The notes below the pieces were generated by a model that saw nothing but the letters and a program-made list of their open reading frames with translations, made no database searches and had not been told where the DNA came from. 64,000 bases of DNA from Methanobrevibacter thaueri (GTDB lineage Archaea > Methanobacteriota > Methanobacteria > Methanobacteriales > Methanobacteriaceae), in NCBI RefSeq assembly GCF_015062915.1, contig NZ_SUTJ01000002.1:62001-126000 (forward strand), read 5' to 3'. The position numbers and the translations under genes are program-made. Positions 16,682 through 28,102 of the stretch are shown piece by piece (within the stretch, counting starts at the first letter, position 1; every line of letters begins with the position of its first letter).

Positions 16682-17644
16682 TCACTCTCCTTTACCTAAT
16701 CTTGGAATATAGTTGCTAGGAACATATTTTTTAGGATGTGATGCATGAGGATTGTACAATAATCTTCTGAATCCAAGTGAAATCAATAACGGATGTTTCA
16801 CATCATATTGCTTATCGTTAAGGAACCATTTGCGAAGCAAGTCCCCTAATCCTCCTCCAGTCAAAACGTCCATGAAATAATCTCCGAATGTAGGGTTAAG
16901 TATTCTTAATTGCTGTCTGAAAAATACCCTGAGATTGTTTCTTCTGACGAATGCTATCAATGCTGTTGTTAGAATTCCAAACACGATAACTCCCACGATT
17001 CCTCCAAGGACATAAAATGCAAGTCCAAGAGCGACTCCGAAAGTGTGGTTTCCAACCTCTCCAAGCATGATTTTACCTGAAAAGTCAAGTGGGGAGTAAG
17101 CCAGACACACTACCAGAAGCAGTAATGGAGTGTATACTGCAGGCAGTTCCGCGTATGGCTGTGAGCCAAAAATAAGCATTGCAAGTATAGTCAGAACGGA
17201 CATTATGATTGTTACAATACAGCAGGATCCAGGCTGCATGTCTGAAATGTTCAGTGGCTGAACCATCAGTGCGATAAAGATGGCTGACACGCCCAGACCT
17301 TCAAATATTCCAACAATAATGACTAAAAATATGCCTATTCCTCTTGAAAGCTGACCCCATTCAATTCCAAATGGAGATTTCTTTCTTCCAAGAATGTCAT
17401 CGATAAGCGCAAAAATACCAATTATTAAAATGAGATTGTTGAATCCCGGCAACATGTAGAATGACAGTATTATGAAAGGAATTATTCCGACCGCACGAGG
17501 GATTCCTCCACGGACATTAGGGAACAGGTTTCCCATATATCCCCTTTTTCCCAAAAATCTGAATATGATATCTATTACTGCCGTACCTATTGCGGATATG
17601 ACAAAAACATATATTAATGCAAATATTATCGATGAATACATCAT
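16682..17644 (-). CDS. MraY/WecA-like membrane glycosyl-1-phosphate transferase
   Basis: The 320-residue membrane protein has about nine hydrophobic helices and resembles the MraY/WecA/AglH family, which joins a sugar-1-phosphate to polyprenyl phosphate. Visible marks are FPNVRGGIPRAVGIIPF (substrate loop), FALIDDILGRK with the Asp-Asp pair near residue 85, and MLGEVGNHTFGVALG near 190, matching the family GDxGSxxLG loop. The C-terminus carries an extra cytoplasmic tail with GGGLGDLLRKW. In a pseudomurein-walled methanogen and next to a MurG-like gene, a lipid I-type step is likely (inferred). Start: ATG 17644 has GTGAT 5 bases upstream; a GTG at 17653 is the alternative. Confidence 0.78.
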   Translation of the reverse strand: MMYSSIIFALIYVFVISAIGTAVIDIIFRFLGKRGYMGNLFPNVRGGIPRAVGIIPFIILSFYMLPGFNNLILIIGIFALIDDILGRKKSPFGIEWGQLSRGIGIFLVIIVGIFEGLGVSAIFIALMVQPLNISDMQPGSCCIVTIIMSVLTILAMLIFGSQPYAELPAVYTPLLLLVVCLAYSPLDFSGKIMLGEVGNHTFGVALGLAFYVLGGIVGVIVFGILTTALIAFVRRNNLRVFFRQQLRILNPTFGDYFMDVLTGGGLGDLLRKWFLNDKQYDVKHPLLISLGFRRLLYNPHASHPKKYVPSNYIPRLGKGE

Positions 17645-17703
17645 ATAAATCACAGTTATAAAAAGTTATATATACATTTTAATTTTTCTTAATATATAAA
17701 CAT

Positions 17704-18765
17704 TTAAGCGAGTTCGTACCTTAGGATTGCAGCCATGCCTCCGAGGCTCTCCAGCTGTTTTCCGCCCTCATGTTCACTGCTGATGACCATGACCTCGCCT
17801 TTCATGTTCTCAACCATGTCCATGGAGTCCCCCATGTTTTCACCTGCAACCTTTGAGTCAAGAATCAATAGCTGTTCCACTGCTCCAAGATTGATTGCAT
17901 TTTGGGTTTCTCTAACTCCATAAGCCACTTTTGAGGAGTTTTTAGCTATTTGGGTCAAGAGATTATCAATTGCTCCCATTTCCAGGGCAACCCTATTTTC
18001 AGAGGTGAGCTTTTCAACTGTGCCCTTCTTTAAAACCTCAGTAATTCCGTTTCTTCCTCCGGAACCTGTTGCCTCAAGGATGGAGATTTTTGCCAAGTCG
18101 GAATGCTTGTCCTTCAGGTAATCGTAAAAGTCATTCTTGACAAAGCCCGGACCTGCAATGACAATGTTTTGGATTGAATCGAATTTTGTGATTGATTCTA
18201 TTACCTTCTCATAGAACTGGACGATGTTTTTCTGCCTGTTCTTGTCGATTATCCTTTTTCCGGAAACATGTCCTTTGATAGGTCCGTAATATTCTATTCC
18301 GAACTGTCTCATCAATCCCAATTGCGCTGTGTCGTCCTCAAGGACAACTATTATTGCAGACAATTTTTTGGATGCTTCAATGGCCTGGTTCACCCTTTTG
18401 ATTGCCCAGTTAGGCCATCTTGATTTTGTTATTGTGAGTGGAGTGTTCAGCTTGACCTCCAGAGTATGGTGTGATCCGAGAGGAATCAAATCATCAGGAC
18501 CACTTGTGATGACTCCATTCAATCTTAATTTTCCGGTGAAGAGATGAAATGAAATGCCTTCAATGTCCAATCCCAAATGGAATGTTTTCTTAACACCCCT
18601 GTCGCTTCGAAGCTTATCTCCAGTATTGTCCTGTATACGTCTGGTGGTTAGTGAGAATGCATTGTCACCGACCTCTATGATATGTGACAAGTGCCATAAG
18701 TCGTCCAATGTCTCTGGAATAACTTCCACAAATCCTTCCTTTGCATTTTCTTTTACGATTTTCAT
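17704..18765 (-). CDS. pelA: mRNA surveillance protein Pelota (aPelota)
   Basis: Pelota binds stalled ribosomes with aEF1A or ABCE1 and splits them when mRNA lacks a stop codon. The 353-residue protein has the three-domain layout of the family: an N-terminal Sm-like domain (MKIVKENAKEGFVEVIPET to about 130), an eRF1-like middle domain (about 130-255, lacking the GGQ of release factors) and a C-terminal domain (LDSKVAGENMGDSMDMVENM; ending GGMAAILRYEL). Length is typical. GTGAATT precedes the ATG. It is divergent from tyrA with 57 bases between them. Confidence 0.95.
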   Translation of the reverse strand: MKIVKENAKEGFVEVIPETLDDLWHLSHIIEVGDNAFSLTTRRIQDNTGDKLRSDRGVKKTFHLGLDIEGISFHLFTGKLRLNGVITSGPDDLIPLGSHHTLEVKLNTPLTITKSRWPNWAIKRVNQAIEASKKLSAIIVVLEDDTAQLGLMRQFGIEYYGPIKGHVSGKRIIDKNRQKNIVQFYEKVIESITKFDSIQNIVIAGPGFVKNDFYDYLKDKHSDLAKISILEATGSGGRNGITEVLKKGTVEKLTSENRVALEMGAIDNLLTQIAKNSSKVAYGVRETQNAINLGAVEQLLILDSKVAGENMGDSMDMVENMKGEVMVISSEHEGGKQLESLGGMAAILRYELA

Positions 18766-18793
18766 AATTCACAATAATTTTTCTAGTTAATAA

Positions 18794-18801
18794 TTTATAT
18801 A
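18794..18801. promoter_or_regulatory. TATA box between pelA and tyrA, possibly used in both directions
   Basis: TTTATATA is the only strong TATA element in the 57-base intergenic region. Its centre lies about 25 bases before the tyrA ATG, which implies a leaderless tyrA mRNA; read on the other strand (TATATAAA) it would start transcription about 8 bases before the pelA ATG. Confidence 0.45.
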
Positions 18802-18822
18802 GTTATTAACACTAAATAGTAA

Positions 18823-20133
18823 ATGATTAAAATGAATGTTGGAATTATAGGCGGAACAGACGGATTAGGAAAAACTTTAATTTATTATTTTAGGGACGAA
18901 TTCGAAGTATATATTACTGGAACTGACCATAAGAAGGGCAGGAAGATTGCAAAGGAATTAAATGTCCAGTATATTGAATCCAATGCAGGTCTTGCAAACA
19001 TAAGCGACATCCTGGTAATAGCCGTGCCTATACAGTTCACATCCGATGTGATTCGCGAGGTTGCGCCTTTCATGAAAAGTGGAACATTGATGGTTGACGT
19101 GACTTCAGTCAAGGAGGAGCCATCCAAGACAATGGCTGAAGCGCTTCCAGATAACGTTGAATACATTCCAACACACCCGGTATTCGGTCCCCGCACCACC
19201 CGCCTTGACAATCAGGTGATTGTCCTAACCGCCGACAAGAAAGGCAAATGGTACCCTAAAGTATATAATTACCTTGCAGGCAAGAACATGAGAATTATCG
19301 AAACCACCGCCGAAAAGCATGACTTCATGATGAGTATCGTGCAGGTATTGACTCATTTCTCATTCATATCAACTGCTTCAGCAATCGAGAAGCTTAAGGT
19401 TGACTTGACCGAAAGCGAGGATTATGAAAGTCCAATCTACAATCTGATGATTGATATGATTGCCCGTATCGTTGCCCAAAACCCATATTTAACATATAAC
19501 ATCCAATCCATGAACAATAACGGACCTAAAATCAGGAACACCTTTGCAGACGCAGTTGTTGAACTGAGGGACGTCATCAACAATAAGGATGAGGACAAGT
19601 TCGTTGAAATAGCCATCAAGGCAACAAAGCATATGGGAGACATCACAAACGCATTGGGTAGAAGTGACAAGGCAATCAGCGCATTGAGTTATGAGTACAC
19701 CTATCTGACCCAATCCATTGGTCAGGAAGTGGGCTTAAAGCACATATATTCCGGAAAGATCCATGTTGGAATTCTTGAAAGCATTGACAACAAGACAGCA
19801 GTCTTGAGAAACGGAAATAAGGTCAAGAAGCTTAGAATAGCCAACATCAGGATTTTGCTTCCTAGTGAACTGTATCAGTGGAAGATTGAAAACCTGAACA
19901 CAAAAACCGAATTCATCAGTTGTGCGTTTCCCAAAAACGTCAATGCGGAAACCATTGAGGACACCGTGATGAACATTGACAACATCATCGATGTCAAATT
20001 GACAGACGCATATGCAGGACCTCAAATTGATGATGACAAAATCAGTTTGACATTTTCAGTTACAGCCTTGGGCAAAAGCGACATAGAGAATGTGAAAAAA
20101 CTCTTCACCGGTTTCGGCGGAACCATAAGGTAA
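18823..20133 (+). CDS. tyrA: Prephenate dehydrogenase (archaeal type with C-terminal domain)
   Basis: TyrA oxidises prephenate to 4-hydroxyphenylpyruvate for tyrosine synthesis. The 436-residue protein has an N-terminal NAD(P) fold (VGIIGGTDGLGKTL), THPVFGPRTTRLDNQ near residue 120, and helical dimerisation segments including HDFMMSIVQVLTHFSF. From about 310 a C-terminal domain of some 120 residues follows, similar in length to that in other methanogen TyrA proteins and possibly regulatory. The ATG at 18823 lies about 25 bases from a TATA box with no ribosome-binding site, suggesting a leaderless mRNA; an in-frame ATG at 18832 is the alternative. Confidence 0.92.
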   Translation: MIKMNVGIIGGTDGLGKTLIYYFRDEFEVYITGTDHKKGRKIAKELNVQYIESNAGLANISDILVIAVPIQFTSDVIREVAPFMKSGTLMVDVTSVKEEPSKTMAEALPDNVEYIPTHPVFGPRTTRLDNQVIVLTADKKGKWYPKVYNYLAGKNMRIIETTAEKHDFMMSIVQVLTHFSFISTASAIEKLKVDLTESEDYESPIYNLMIDMIARIVAQNPYLTYNIQSMNNNGPKIRNTFADAVVELRDVINNKDEDKFVEIAIKATKHMGDITNALGRSDKAISALSYEYTYLTQSIGQEVGLKHIYSGKIHVGILESIDNKTAVLRNGNKVKKLRIANIRILLPSELYQWKIENLNTKTEFISCAFPKNVNAETIEDTVMNIDNIIDVKLTDAYAGPQIDDDKISLTFSVTALGKSDIENVKKLFTGFGGTIR

Positions 20134-20325
20134 AATGTTTTAGTTGATACGAACAAAAATTAAAGTGTCTAAAAGTAATTAAATTTTAGAATTTAATATA
20201 ACTTTTGGATTTTTTCTATTTTTCATTTATTTTTATTTTAAATCATTTTTATAGTGCCAAGTTAATTATCTGATTGATTTTAGATAAACCACTTATTTTC
20301 AGATTGTTTTTGAAAAATGTCAAAA

Positions 20326-20341
20326 TCGAAACCTTTATATA
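20326..20341 (+). promoter_or_regulatory. BRE/TATA promoter of cdc48
   Basis: CGAAACC followed directly by TTTATATA is a well-formed BRE plus TATA box. It predicts a transcription start near 20365 and a leader of about 80 bases, longer than at most genes in the window. Confidence 0.65.
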
Positions 20342-20362
20342 GTAAGACATACACAATTTAGT

Positions 20363-22668
<2,306 letters not shown>

Positions 22669-22705
22669 CCCTATCTTTAAAAATTATCTAACCATATTTA
22701 ACCTA

Positions 22706-22802
22706 GGGAAAGATTCAAAATCTTTCCCCAACCTCCAAAATCATATTTACCGAATTCTCTACTATATCTTTTGGGAGGATATGGAATCCTCCCCAACCTC
22801 CA
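22706..22802. repeat. Two tandem hairpin elements with a shared 12-base flank
   Basis: Two hairpins (22706-22728, 10-base-pair stem, and 22773-22793, 8-base-pair stem) are each followed by CCAACCTCCA on the plus strand. Read on the minus strand, each unit is TGGAGGTTGGGGA followed by its hairpin. The stem sequences differ (GGGAAAGATT versus GGGAGGAT), but pairing is kept in both through matched changes. The units sit between the 3' ends of cdc48 and the exonuclease gene. Function is unknown; tails are not T-rich. Confidence 0.5.
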
Positions 22803-22834
22803 TTTTGATAACTAAATGCAATAAGGATTTATGT

Positions 22835-23488
22835 TTATCTGTTAGGCAAAATCCTGCTTGAAGGAACCATAAAATTATTATAAAACTGTTTTTTATATTT
22901 AATGAATGAAAATTCCTCACCACTAACACCATATTTTGGATTGTAACCGAAGACATTTTTATACTCTTTAAGATCGTCACGTTCTTGAATCATTGCCTTG
23001 GTAACCTCATGCAAAGCTATTGTATCATCAATTGCCCTGTGAAAATTGACTTCAGGAATACCATAATGTTCAACCGCATCACATAGCTTATGAGGATACT
23101 TTGCCCTGTCCTTAAATACGGTTAATGTATCAATCCAGTCCAAATTCCCAACAATACTGTCAGCATCATCCTGATAATGCCTTTTAAGTAAATTATAGAT
23201 AAATGACAGGTCAAACTGTGCATTATGGGCAATCATTAAAGTACCTGGAGTCAGCATATCCTTCAAATCATTGGCAACTTCACTTTCCGTCTTTCTGCCT
23301 TTAAGCATCTTGTCAGTGATTCCAGTAATTTGTGTGATTTTTAAAGGCAATGGTTCCCCAATATCTATGAATTCATCATACCTATCTACGATTTCATCAT
23401 CAATGACTGTAATCATTGCCAATTCTATAATCTTGCAACTTTGACAATCCAACCCTGTTGTCTCGGTATCAAAATATATTACTTTCAT
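22835..23488 (-). CDS. DEDDh 3'-5' exonuclease (DnaQ/PolC epsilon-like)
   Basis: The 217-residue protein has the three exonuclease motifs: FDTETTGLD at residues 5-13, HNAQFDLSFI near residue 92, and HRAIDDT near 148 (DEDDh type with catalytic His). It is a stand-alone exonuclease domain like bacterial DnaQ or RNase T; whether the substrate is DNA or RNA cannot be told. It starts 10 bases after the marker 8 gene on the same strand, so the two are probably co-transcribed. The last 30 residues (SFIKYKKQFYNNFMVPSSRI) are a basic tail beyond the catalytic domain. Confidence 0.88.
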   Translation of the reverse strand: MKVIYFDTETTGLDCQSCKIIELAMITVIDDEIVDRYDEFIDIGEPLPLKITQITGITDKMLKGRKTESEVANDLKDMLTPGTLMIAHNAQFDLSFIYNLLKRHYQDDADSIVGNLDWIDTLTVFKDRAKYPHKLCDAVEHYGIPEVNFHRAIDDTIALHEVTKAMIQERDDLKEYKNVFGYNPKYGVSGEEFSFIKYKKQFYNNFMVPSSRILPNR

Positions 23489-23498
23489 ATTTACACTT

Positions 23499-24353
23499 TT
23501 AAATCAGTTTATGTGGAGCATCATCCTTGTTTCTTGGATATTCATTTGTAGTCAATGGCTTTCCGATTTTTTCAAGCCTGTTGTCGAGCAATTCACGACC
23601 GTCCTCACTGGCGCAGAATATAGGAACCTTCAATCCATAATAGTATGGTTCGTATTTGTCTGCATATTCTGAAATGGCCTTTGATGCACAGGCTGTGACG
23701 ATATCAGCATTGTCGAATAGCATTTTAACCTCTTCAGGTGTGGCTCCTGTAGTGTGTGCCACCATGATATAGACATTAACGTCATCGTCAACAGGATATT
23801 CCCTTATTTCCTTAACCATAGGTGAAGGAAGTATTGTTATTGCAATATTTTTATATCCCTTGTCCAATGCGATTTTAAGACCTTCCAACTGGTTCAGCTC
23901 AGCGGTTTCAGGGTTTAGAACTATGCTGTCCCTTTCCTCAAGGCCCTCGATTACTTCAGGTATTGGTGTTGTGCTCACAAGACCGGAAACTCTTCCACCA
24001 ACTCCCTGCACTACACGGGGATTAGTCATTATTACTGTTCCGGCCCCGTCACATGCCCCTACAACACAGTCAATGTTTCCCATTTCCATATTGGTCTTGA
24101 GAATTTCTGATATTCCCACAGTCACAAGGTCATCCATTTCAATGACCCTTTCCGGGGTGCACATTCCGAAGTCCTTGATTCTGAAGTTGATGTTTTTGCG
24201 TATGAATTCCTCGTTTAATTCTTCAACTCCATGCATTGCATGAAACATAGGGCAGTATTTCATCTCTGATGAGCCCACTTCTGTGATTTCACCGTTTTCA
24301 ATCACTACACGAACTTTACCCAATGTTTCAATGACATGTTTATCTTCTACCAT
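23499..24353 (-). CDS. Methanogenesis marker protein 8 (DUF2099)
   Basis: The 284-residue protein matches methanogenesis marker 8, a family found in methanogens and thought to help maturation or function of methyl-coenzyme M reductase, though its action is not settled. Visible features are the N-terminal HVIETLGKVRVVIENGEITE, the Cys-bearing segments KYCPMFHAMHG, DFGMCTPERVIEM and VVGACDGAGTVIMTNP, and PIFCASEDGRELLDNRL near the C-terminus. It is divergent from thiC (107 bases between starts). Confidence 0.78.
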   Translation of the reverse strand: MVEDKHVIETLGKVRVVIENGEITEVGSSEMKYCPMFHAMHGVEELNEEFIRKNINFRIKDFGMCTPERVIEMDDLVTVGISEILKTNMEMGNIDCVVGACDGAGTVIMTNPRVVQGVGGRVSGLVSTTPIPEVIEGLEERDSIVLNPETAELNQLEGLKIALDKGYKNIAITILPSPMVKEIREYPVDDDVNVYIMVAHTTGATPEEVKMLFDNADIVTACASKAISEYADKYEPYYYGLKVPIFCASEDGRELLDNRLEKIGKPLTTNEYPRNKDDAPHKLI

Positions 24354-24460
24354 ATAACCACCTGCGATTATTAGTATTAAATTAAAAATATAAAAAATTA
24401 ATTCTATATATTAAGAGGAACTAATATTATAACTGATTAGTCAACAAGTGAGGGATAAAT

Positions 24461-25735
24461 TTGACTCAAAAAAGCGAAGCTCAAAAAGGCAATATCACTC
24501 CTGAAATGGAGTTTGTTGCAAAAGAAGAAAACATAGACGTTAACAAATTAGTTAAACTGATTGACAGTGGAAAAGTTGTAATTCCAAAAAACATTAACGG
24601 CCATTCCAAGCCATGCGGAATAGGCGAAGGATTAACCACAAAGGTCAATGCGAATATCGGATCATCATCAAAGATTGATGATTTGGATTTGGAAATCAAC
24701 AAGGCAAAGCTGGCCCAGGAATACGGTGCTGATGCACTGATGGACCTATCAACAGGTTCAGACTTGAAACTGTTCAGGAAAAAGATCATGGATGCAGTCG
24801 ACCTGTGCATTGGAACAGTGCCAATTTATGAGGCAGGAGTCGTCACATTAAACAAGAACCATGAAATCATTGACATGGACCCTGACGACATCCTCAAGGC
24901 CATTGAAAACCAGGCAAAGGAAGGTGTGGACTTCATGACACTTCACTGCGGAATCACAAAGGACCTTGTTGAAAAACTGAAAGCTGCAAACAGGATGATG
25001 GGAATTGTAAGCCGTGGAGGAACATTCATGGCATCATGGATTAACCATAACGGAATGGAAAACCCATTATATGAAAATTACGATTATCTTTTAGAGTTAT
25101 CATATGAATACGACATTACACTATCACTAGGAGACGGGCTAAGGCCTGGCTGTCTGGCGGATGCAAGCGATATCCCTCAAATTCAAGAACTTGTAAATCT
25201 GGGCGGTCTTGTCAAAAGGGCTCAGGACGCCAATGTCCAGGTGATGGTGGAAGGCCCAGGGCACATGCCGCTGAACCAGATCAAGGCAAATATGGAAATT
25301 CAAAAGACAATATGTCACGGAGCACCATTCTATGTTCTCGGACCGTTGGTCACTGACCTTGCACCGGGATATGACCACATTACCGGAGCAATCGGAGGAG
25401 CAATAGCCGCTACAGCAGGGGCAAGCTTCCTATGTTATGTCACACCTGCAGAGCACCTGTCACTTCCTAGCTTAGAGGATGTGAAGGAAGGAGTTGTCGC
25501 ATCAAAGATTGCTGCAGAAGCTGCAGACGTTGCAAAAGGACTTCCACAAGCATGGGAACGTGAACGTGCAATGGCCCGTGCCCGTAAGGAATTCAATTGG
25601 GAAGCACAGTTCGACCTTGCACTTGACAAGTCAAAGCCAAGGAAATACCGTGACAAATGTGAACTTGACGATGATGAAATGTGCGCAATGTGCGGAGAGT
25701 ATTGCGCCGTTAAAATAGCTAAGGGCGATTTCTAA
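24461..25735 (+). CDS. thiC: Phosphomethylpyrimidine synthase ThiC
   Basis: ThiC is a radical-SAM enzyme that turns aminoimidazole ribotide into the thiamine pyrimidine HMP-P. The 424-residue protein is the usual archaeal length. It has NINGHSKPCGIGEGLTTKVN near residue 43, ALMDLSTGSDL near residue 91, MVEGPGHMPLNQI near 263 and a C-terminal cluster motif CAMCGEYC. The start is TTG at 24461 with GTGAGG 7 bases upstream. No TPP riboswitch is recognised in the leader. The stop codon overlaps the DNA ligase ATG by one base. Confidence 0.95.
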   Translation: MTQKSEAQKGNITPEMEFVAKEENIDVNKLVKLIDSGKVVIPKNINGHSKPCGIGEGLTTKVNANIGSSSKIDDLDLEINKAKLAQEYGADALMDLSTGSDLKLFRKKIMDAVDLCIGTVPIYEAGVVTLNKNHEIIDMDPDDILKAIENQAKEGVDFMTLHCGITKDLVEKLKAANRMMGIVSRGGTFMASWINHNGMENPLYENYDYLLELSYEYDITLSLGDGLRPGCLADASDIPQIQELVNLGGLVKRAQDANVQVMVEGPGHMPLNQIKANMEIQKTICHGAPFYVLGPLVTDLAPGYDHITGAIGGAIAATAGASFLCYVTPAEHLSLPSLEDVKEGVVASKIAAEAADVAKGLPQAWERERAMARARKEFNWEAQFDLALDKSKPRKYRDKCELDDDEMCAMCGEYCAVKIAKGDF

Positions 25736-27393
25736 TGAAGTATCAGGAATTGGTAGATGTCTACTCAGCGCTTGAGGCAACTACAAAAAGACTTGAAAAG
25801 ACAGAAATCATTGCGAATTACCTAAAGACCTTGGACTCTGACACAATCGAAAAGGTGGGACTTCTGATTTTGGGAGTTGTTTTTCCCGCTTGGAGTTCAG
25901 AGGAAATAGGAATTGGCGGAAAACTGGTTGAAAGAGCAGTTGCAGAAGCCGTCGGTACAACACAGGCTGCCGTTGAGGATGCCGTTCGTGACGAGGGAGA
26001 CATTGGACTTGCATGCATCAAATTATATGCCAAGAAATCCCAGATGACCTTCTTCTCACAGCCGTTGACAATCGATTTTGTCTTCAACAGCCTAAGGAAA
26101 CTGTCACAGATAAGCGGTTCAAGATCCACAAACCGTAAGATTGCCGTGATTCTCGAGTTGCTTTCACAGGCAAGCGCAACCGAGGCCAAATACCTGACCC
26201 GTACAATTACCGAGGAGCTGAGGATTGGTGTTGGTGACGGTGTTGTGCGTGATGCAATAGCGCAGGCATTCAATATCGATAAGGCAGTTGTCGAAAGGGC
26301 ACAGATGCTTACCAATGACTTTTCAGTGGTTGCAAGAACCGCCAAGGAACAGGGCGAAGCCGGATTGGCGGAGCTTAACCTAACACCAGGAACACCGGTA
26401 AAGCCTATGCTTGCACAGCTGGCACCACCATTGGATGAGATTTTGCCTGAAATGGGCGAGGCATTATGCGATACAAAATATGACGGTATCAGACTGCAGG
26501 TTCACCGCAACGGTGATGAAATCAAGATATTCACACGCAGGCTCGAGAACATCACTCATGCACTTCCGGAAATAGTGGAACTCTTCAATGAGCACCTGCC
26601 TCATGAGGACTACATCGTTGAGGGCGAGGTCATAGCCACACGTGACGGCAAGCCTTTACCTTTCCAGAATGTCCTTCACAGAGTGAGAAGAAAGCATAAC
26701 GTTGAGGAAGCAATGGAAAACGTTCCATTAAAGGTTTATCTTTTTGATGTGATGTACTATAAGGTTCCTATGATTGACGAACCGCTCAAGGCCAGAAGGC
26801 AAACACTTGAAAGCATTGTGGACACTTCCGTTGATGAGATGAACCTGAGCACATTGAAAATCGGTACCGCTGACAACGTCGATGAGATTCAGGACCTCTT
26901 TGAATGGTCCATCAATGAGGGTCATGAGGGAATCATGATCAAGGATGCTACATCAGCATACATTCCTGGCCTTAGAGGCAAGAAGATGCTTAAGTATAAG
27001 GCAGAGCCTGAAACACTGGACATGGTTGTGATTGGAGGAATATACGGAATCGGAAAAAGAGGAGACTTTGTCGGATCCTACCTTCTTGCACTTAGGGATG
27101 AAAATGATGATTTCAAGAGTGTGGCACTGGTTGGAACCGGTCTTGATGATGCAACACTTGAATACCTCACAGGCAGGATGAAGGAGCTTGAGATTTCAAC
27201 AAAAGGACGTGAAATCAAGGTTGAACCGAAAATCGTCTTGGAAATTGCATTTTCAGAAATTGTCGAATCACCTGAGTATGAAACCGGATACTCACTAAGG
27301 TTCCCGGTCGTTAAAAACATAAGAAAGGACAAGAGTCCAATGGATGCCGATACCGTTGAAAGGCTGCTTTCAATGTATCGCACAGGAAACTAG
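25735..27393 (+). CDS. lig: ATP-dependent DNA ligase
   Basis: Replicative archaeal DNA ligase sealing nicks during Okazaki fragment maturation and repair. The 552 residues comprise an N-terminal DNA-binding domain (1 to about 215), the adenylation domain with motif I KYDGIRLQ (catalytic Lys248), FTRRLENITHALPEIV (motif III region) and EGIMIKDATSAY (motif IV), and a C-terminal OB domain with KYKAEPETLDMVVIGG (motif V). Length is normal. It overlaps thiC by one base, so it shares the thiC transcript, and ends by overlapping the convergent transporter gene by 4 bases. Confidence 0.96.
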   Translation: MKYQELVDVYSALEATTKRLEKTEIIANYLKTLDSDTIEKVGLLILGVVFPAWSSEEIGIGGKLVERAVAEAVGTTQAAVEDAVRDEGDIGLACIKLYAKKSQMTFFSQPLTIDFVFNSLRKLSQISGSRSTNRKIAVILELLSQASATEAKYLTRTITEELRIGVGDGVVRDAIAQAFNIDKAVVERAQMLTNDFSVVARTAKEQGEAGLAELNLTPGTPVKPMLAQLAPPLDEILPEMGEALCDTKYDGIRLQVHRNGDEIKIFTRRLENITHALPEIVELFNEHLPHEDYIVEGEVIATRDGKPLPFQNVLHRVRRKHNVEEAMENVPLKVYLFDVMYYKVPMIDEPLKARRQTLESIVDTSVDEMNLSTLKIGTADNVDEIQDLFEWSINEGHEGIMIKDATSAYIPGLRGKKMLKYKAEPETLDMVVIGGIYGIGKRGDFVGSYLLALRDENDDFKSVALVGTGLDDATLEYLTGRMKELEISTKGREIKVEPKIVLEIAFSEIVESPEYETGYSLRFPVVKNIRKDKSPMDADTVERLLSMYRTGN

Positions 27394-28019
27394 TTAGGTA
27401 AAGCCTTGACTTTACCTATTACAAGTCTTGTCAATGGATACACGATTATCTCATATATTGTCTTGAACAGTGCCTGAGCCACAATCATTACCAAGAGCGC
27501 TTCAATAGGCATTGTTCCCATAAACCCAATTAAAATGAATATTAACGCATCCAAACCTTCACCGAAGAGTGTTGAGAGTATACACCTGAAAAATAGCTTG
27601 TCATCTCTCCATTTTTTAAGATAAACCATCAGCTTAGCATTAACAAGTGATCCCGCAAGGTATGCGATGAAGCTTGCAACCAAAAGCCTTAAGGTTGAGC
27701 CTAAAACGACACTGAACGCCTCGGAATTTTCAAAGAAAACCGGTGCTGGAAGAAGTATTGTCACATTATAGCATATCACCGCAATCAGGTTCATGAAAAA
27801 ACCAAGCAGTATTACTTTTCTGGCCTTTTCATAACCGTAGCATTCAGCAAGAACATCATTTACAATATAAATCACTGGAAATATCATGACACCACACGGC
27901 AGTGTCAGTGAGAAAAAGTCAAAAGTCTTTCCTGCAATGATATTTGATATTATTAGGCATGCTGTGAAAACGCCTGTAAGGGTTGCATACAAACTTGTTT
28001 TGGTGGAATTTTCAAACAT
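27390..28019 (-). CDS. Queuosine-precursor transporter family membrane protein (YhhQ/VUT)
   Basis: The 209-residue protein has six to seven membrane helices and the marks of the COG1738/YhhQ family: MIFPVIYIVNDVLAECYGYEKARK near residue 45 and ILSTLFGEGLDALIFILIGF near 148. Family members import queuosine precursors; in an archaeon the likely cargo is a 7-deazaguanine such as preQ0 for archaeosine, which fits the archaeosine synthase elsewhere in this window. GAGGTGA lies about 17 bases before the ATG, further than usual, so the true start is not certain. Confidence 0.85.
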   Translation of the reverse strand: MFENSTKTSLYATLTGVFTACLIISNIIAGKTFDFFSLTLPCGVMIFPVIYIVNDVLAECYGYEKARKVILLGFFMNLIAVICYNVTILLPAPVFFENSEAFSVVLGSTLRLLVASFIAYLAGSLVNAKLMVYLKKWRDDKLFFRCILSTLFGEGLDALIFILIGFMGTMPIEALLVMIVAQALFKTIYEIIVYPLTRLVIGKVKALPN

Positions 28020-28102
28020 GATTATATATTGTTTTTCACCTCAAATAAACTTTGCAATGAAGCTGTCACAAGTATTTAAATCATGAAAATCGATTATAAC
28101 CC

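Noticed and set aside
23860..24243. 127-residue frame antisense to the marker 8 gene
   Set aside because: No family features, and the minus-strand protein is clearly conserved in type.
24354..24460. TPP riboswitch before thiC
   Set aside because: No conserved TPP-aptamer core is seen in the 107 bases; the region looks like a plain divergent promoter.
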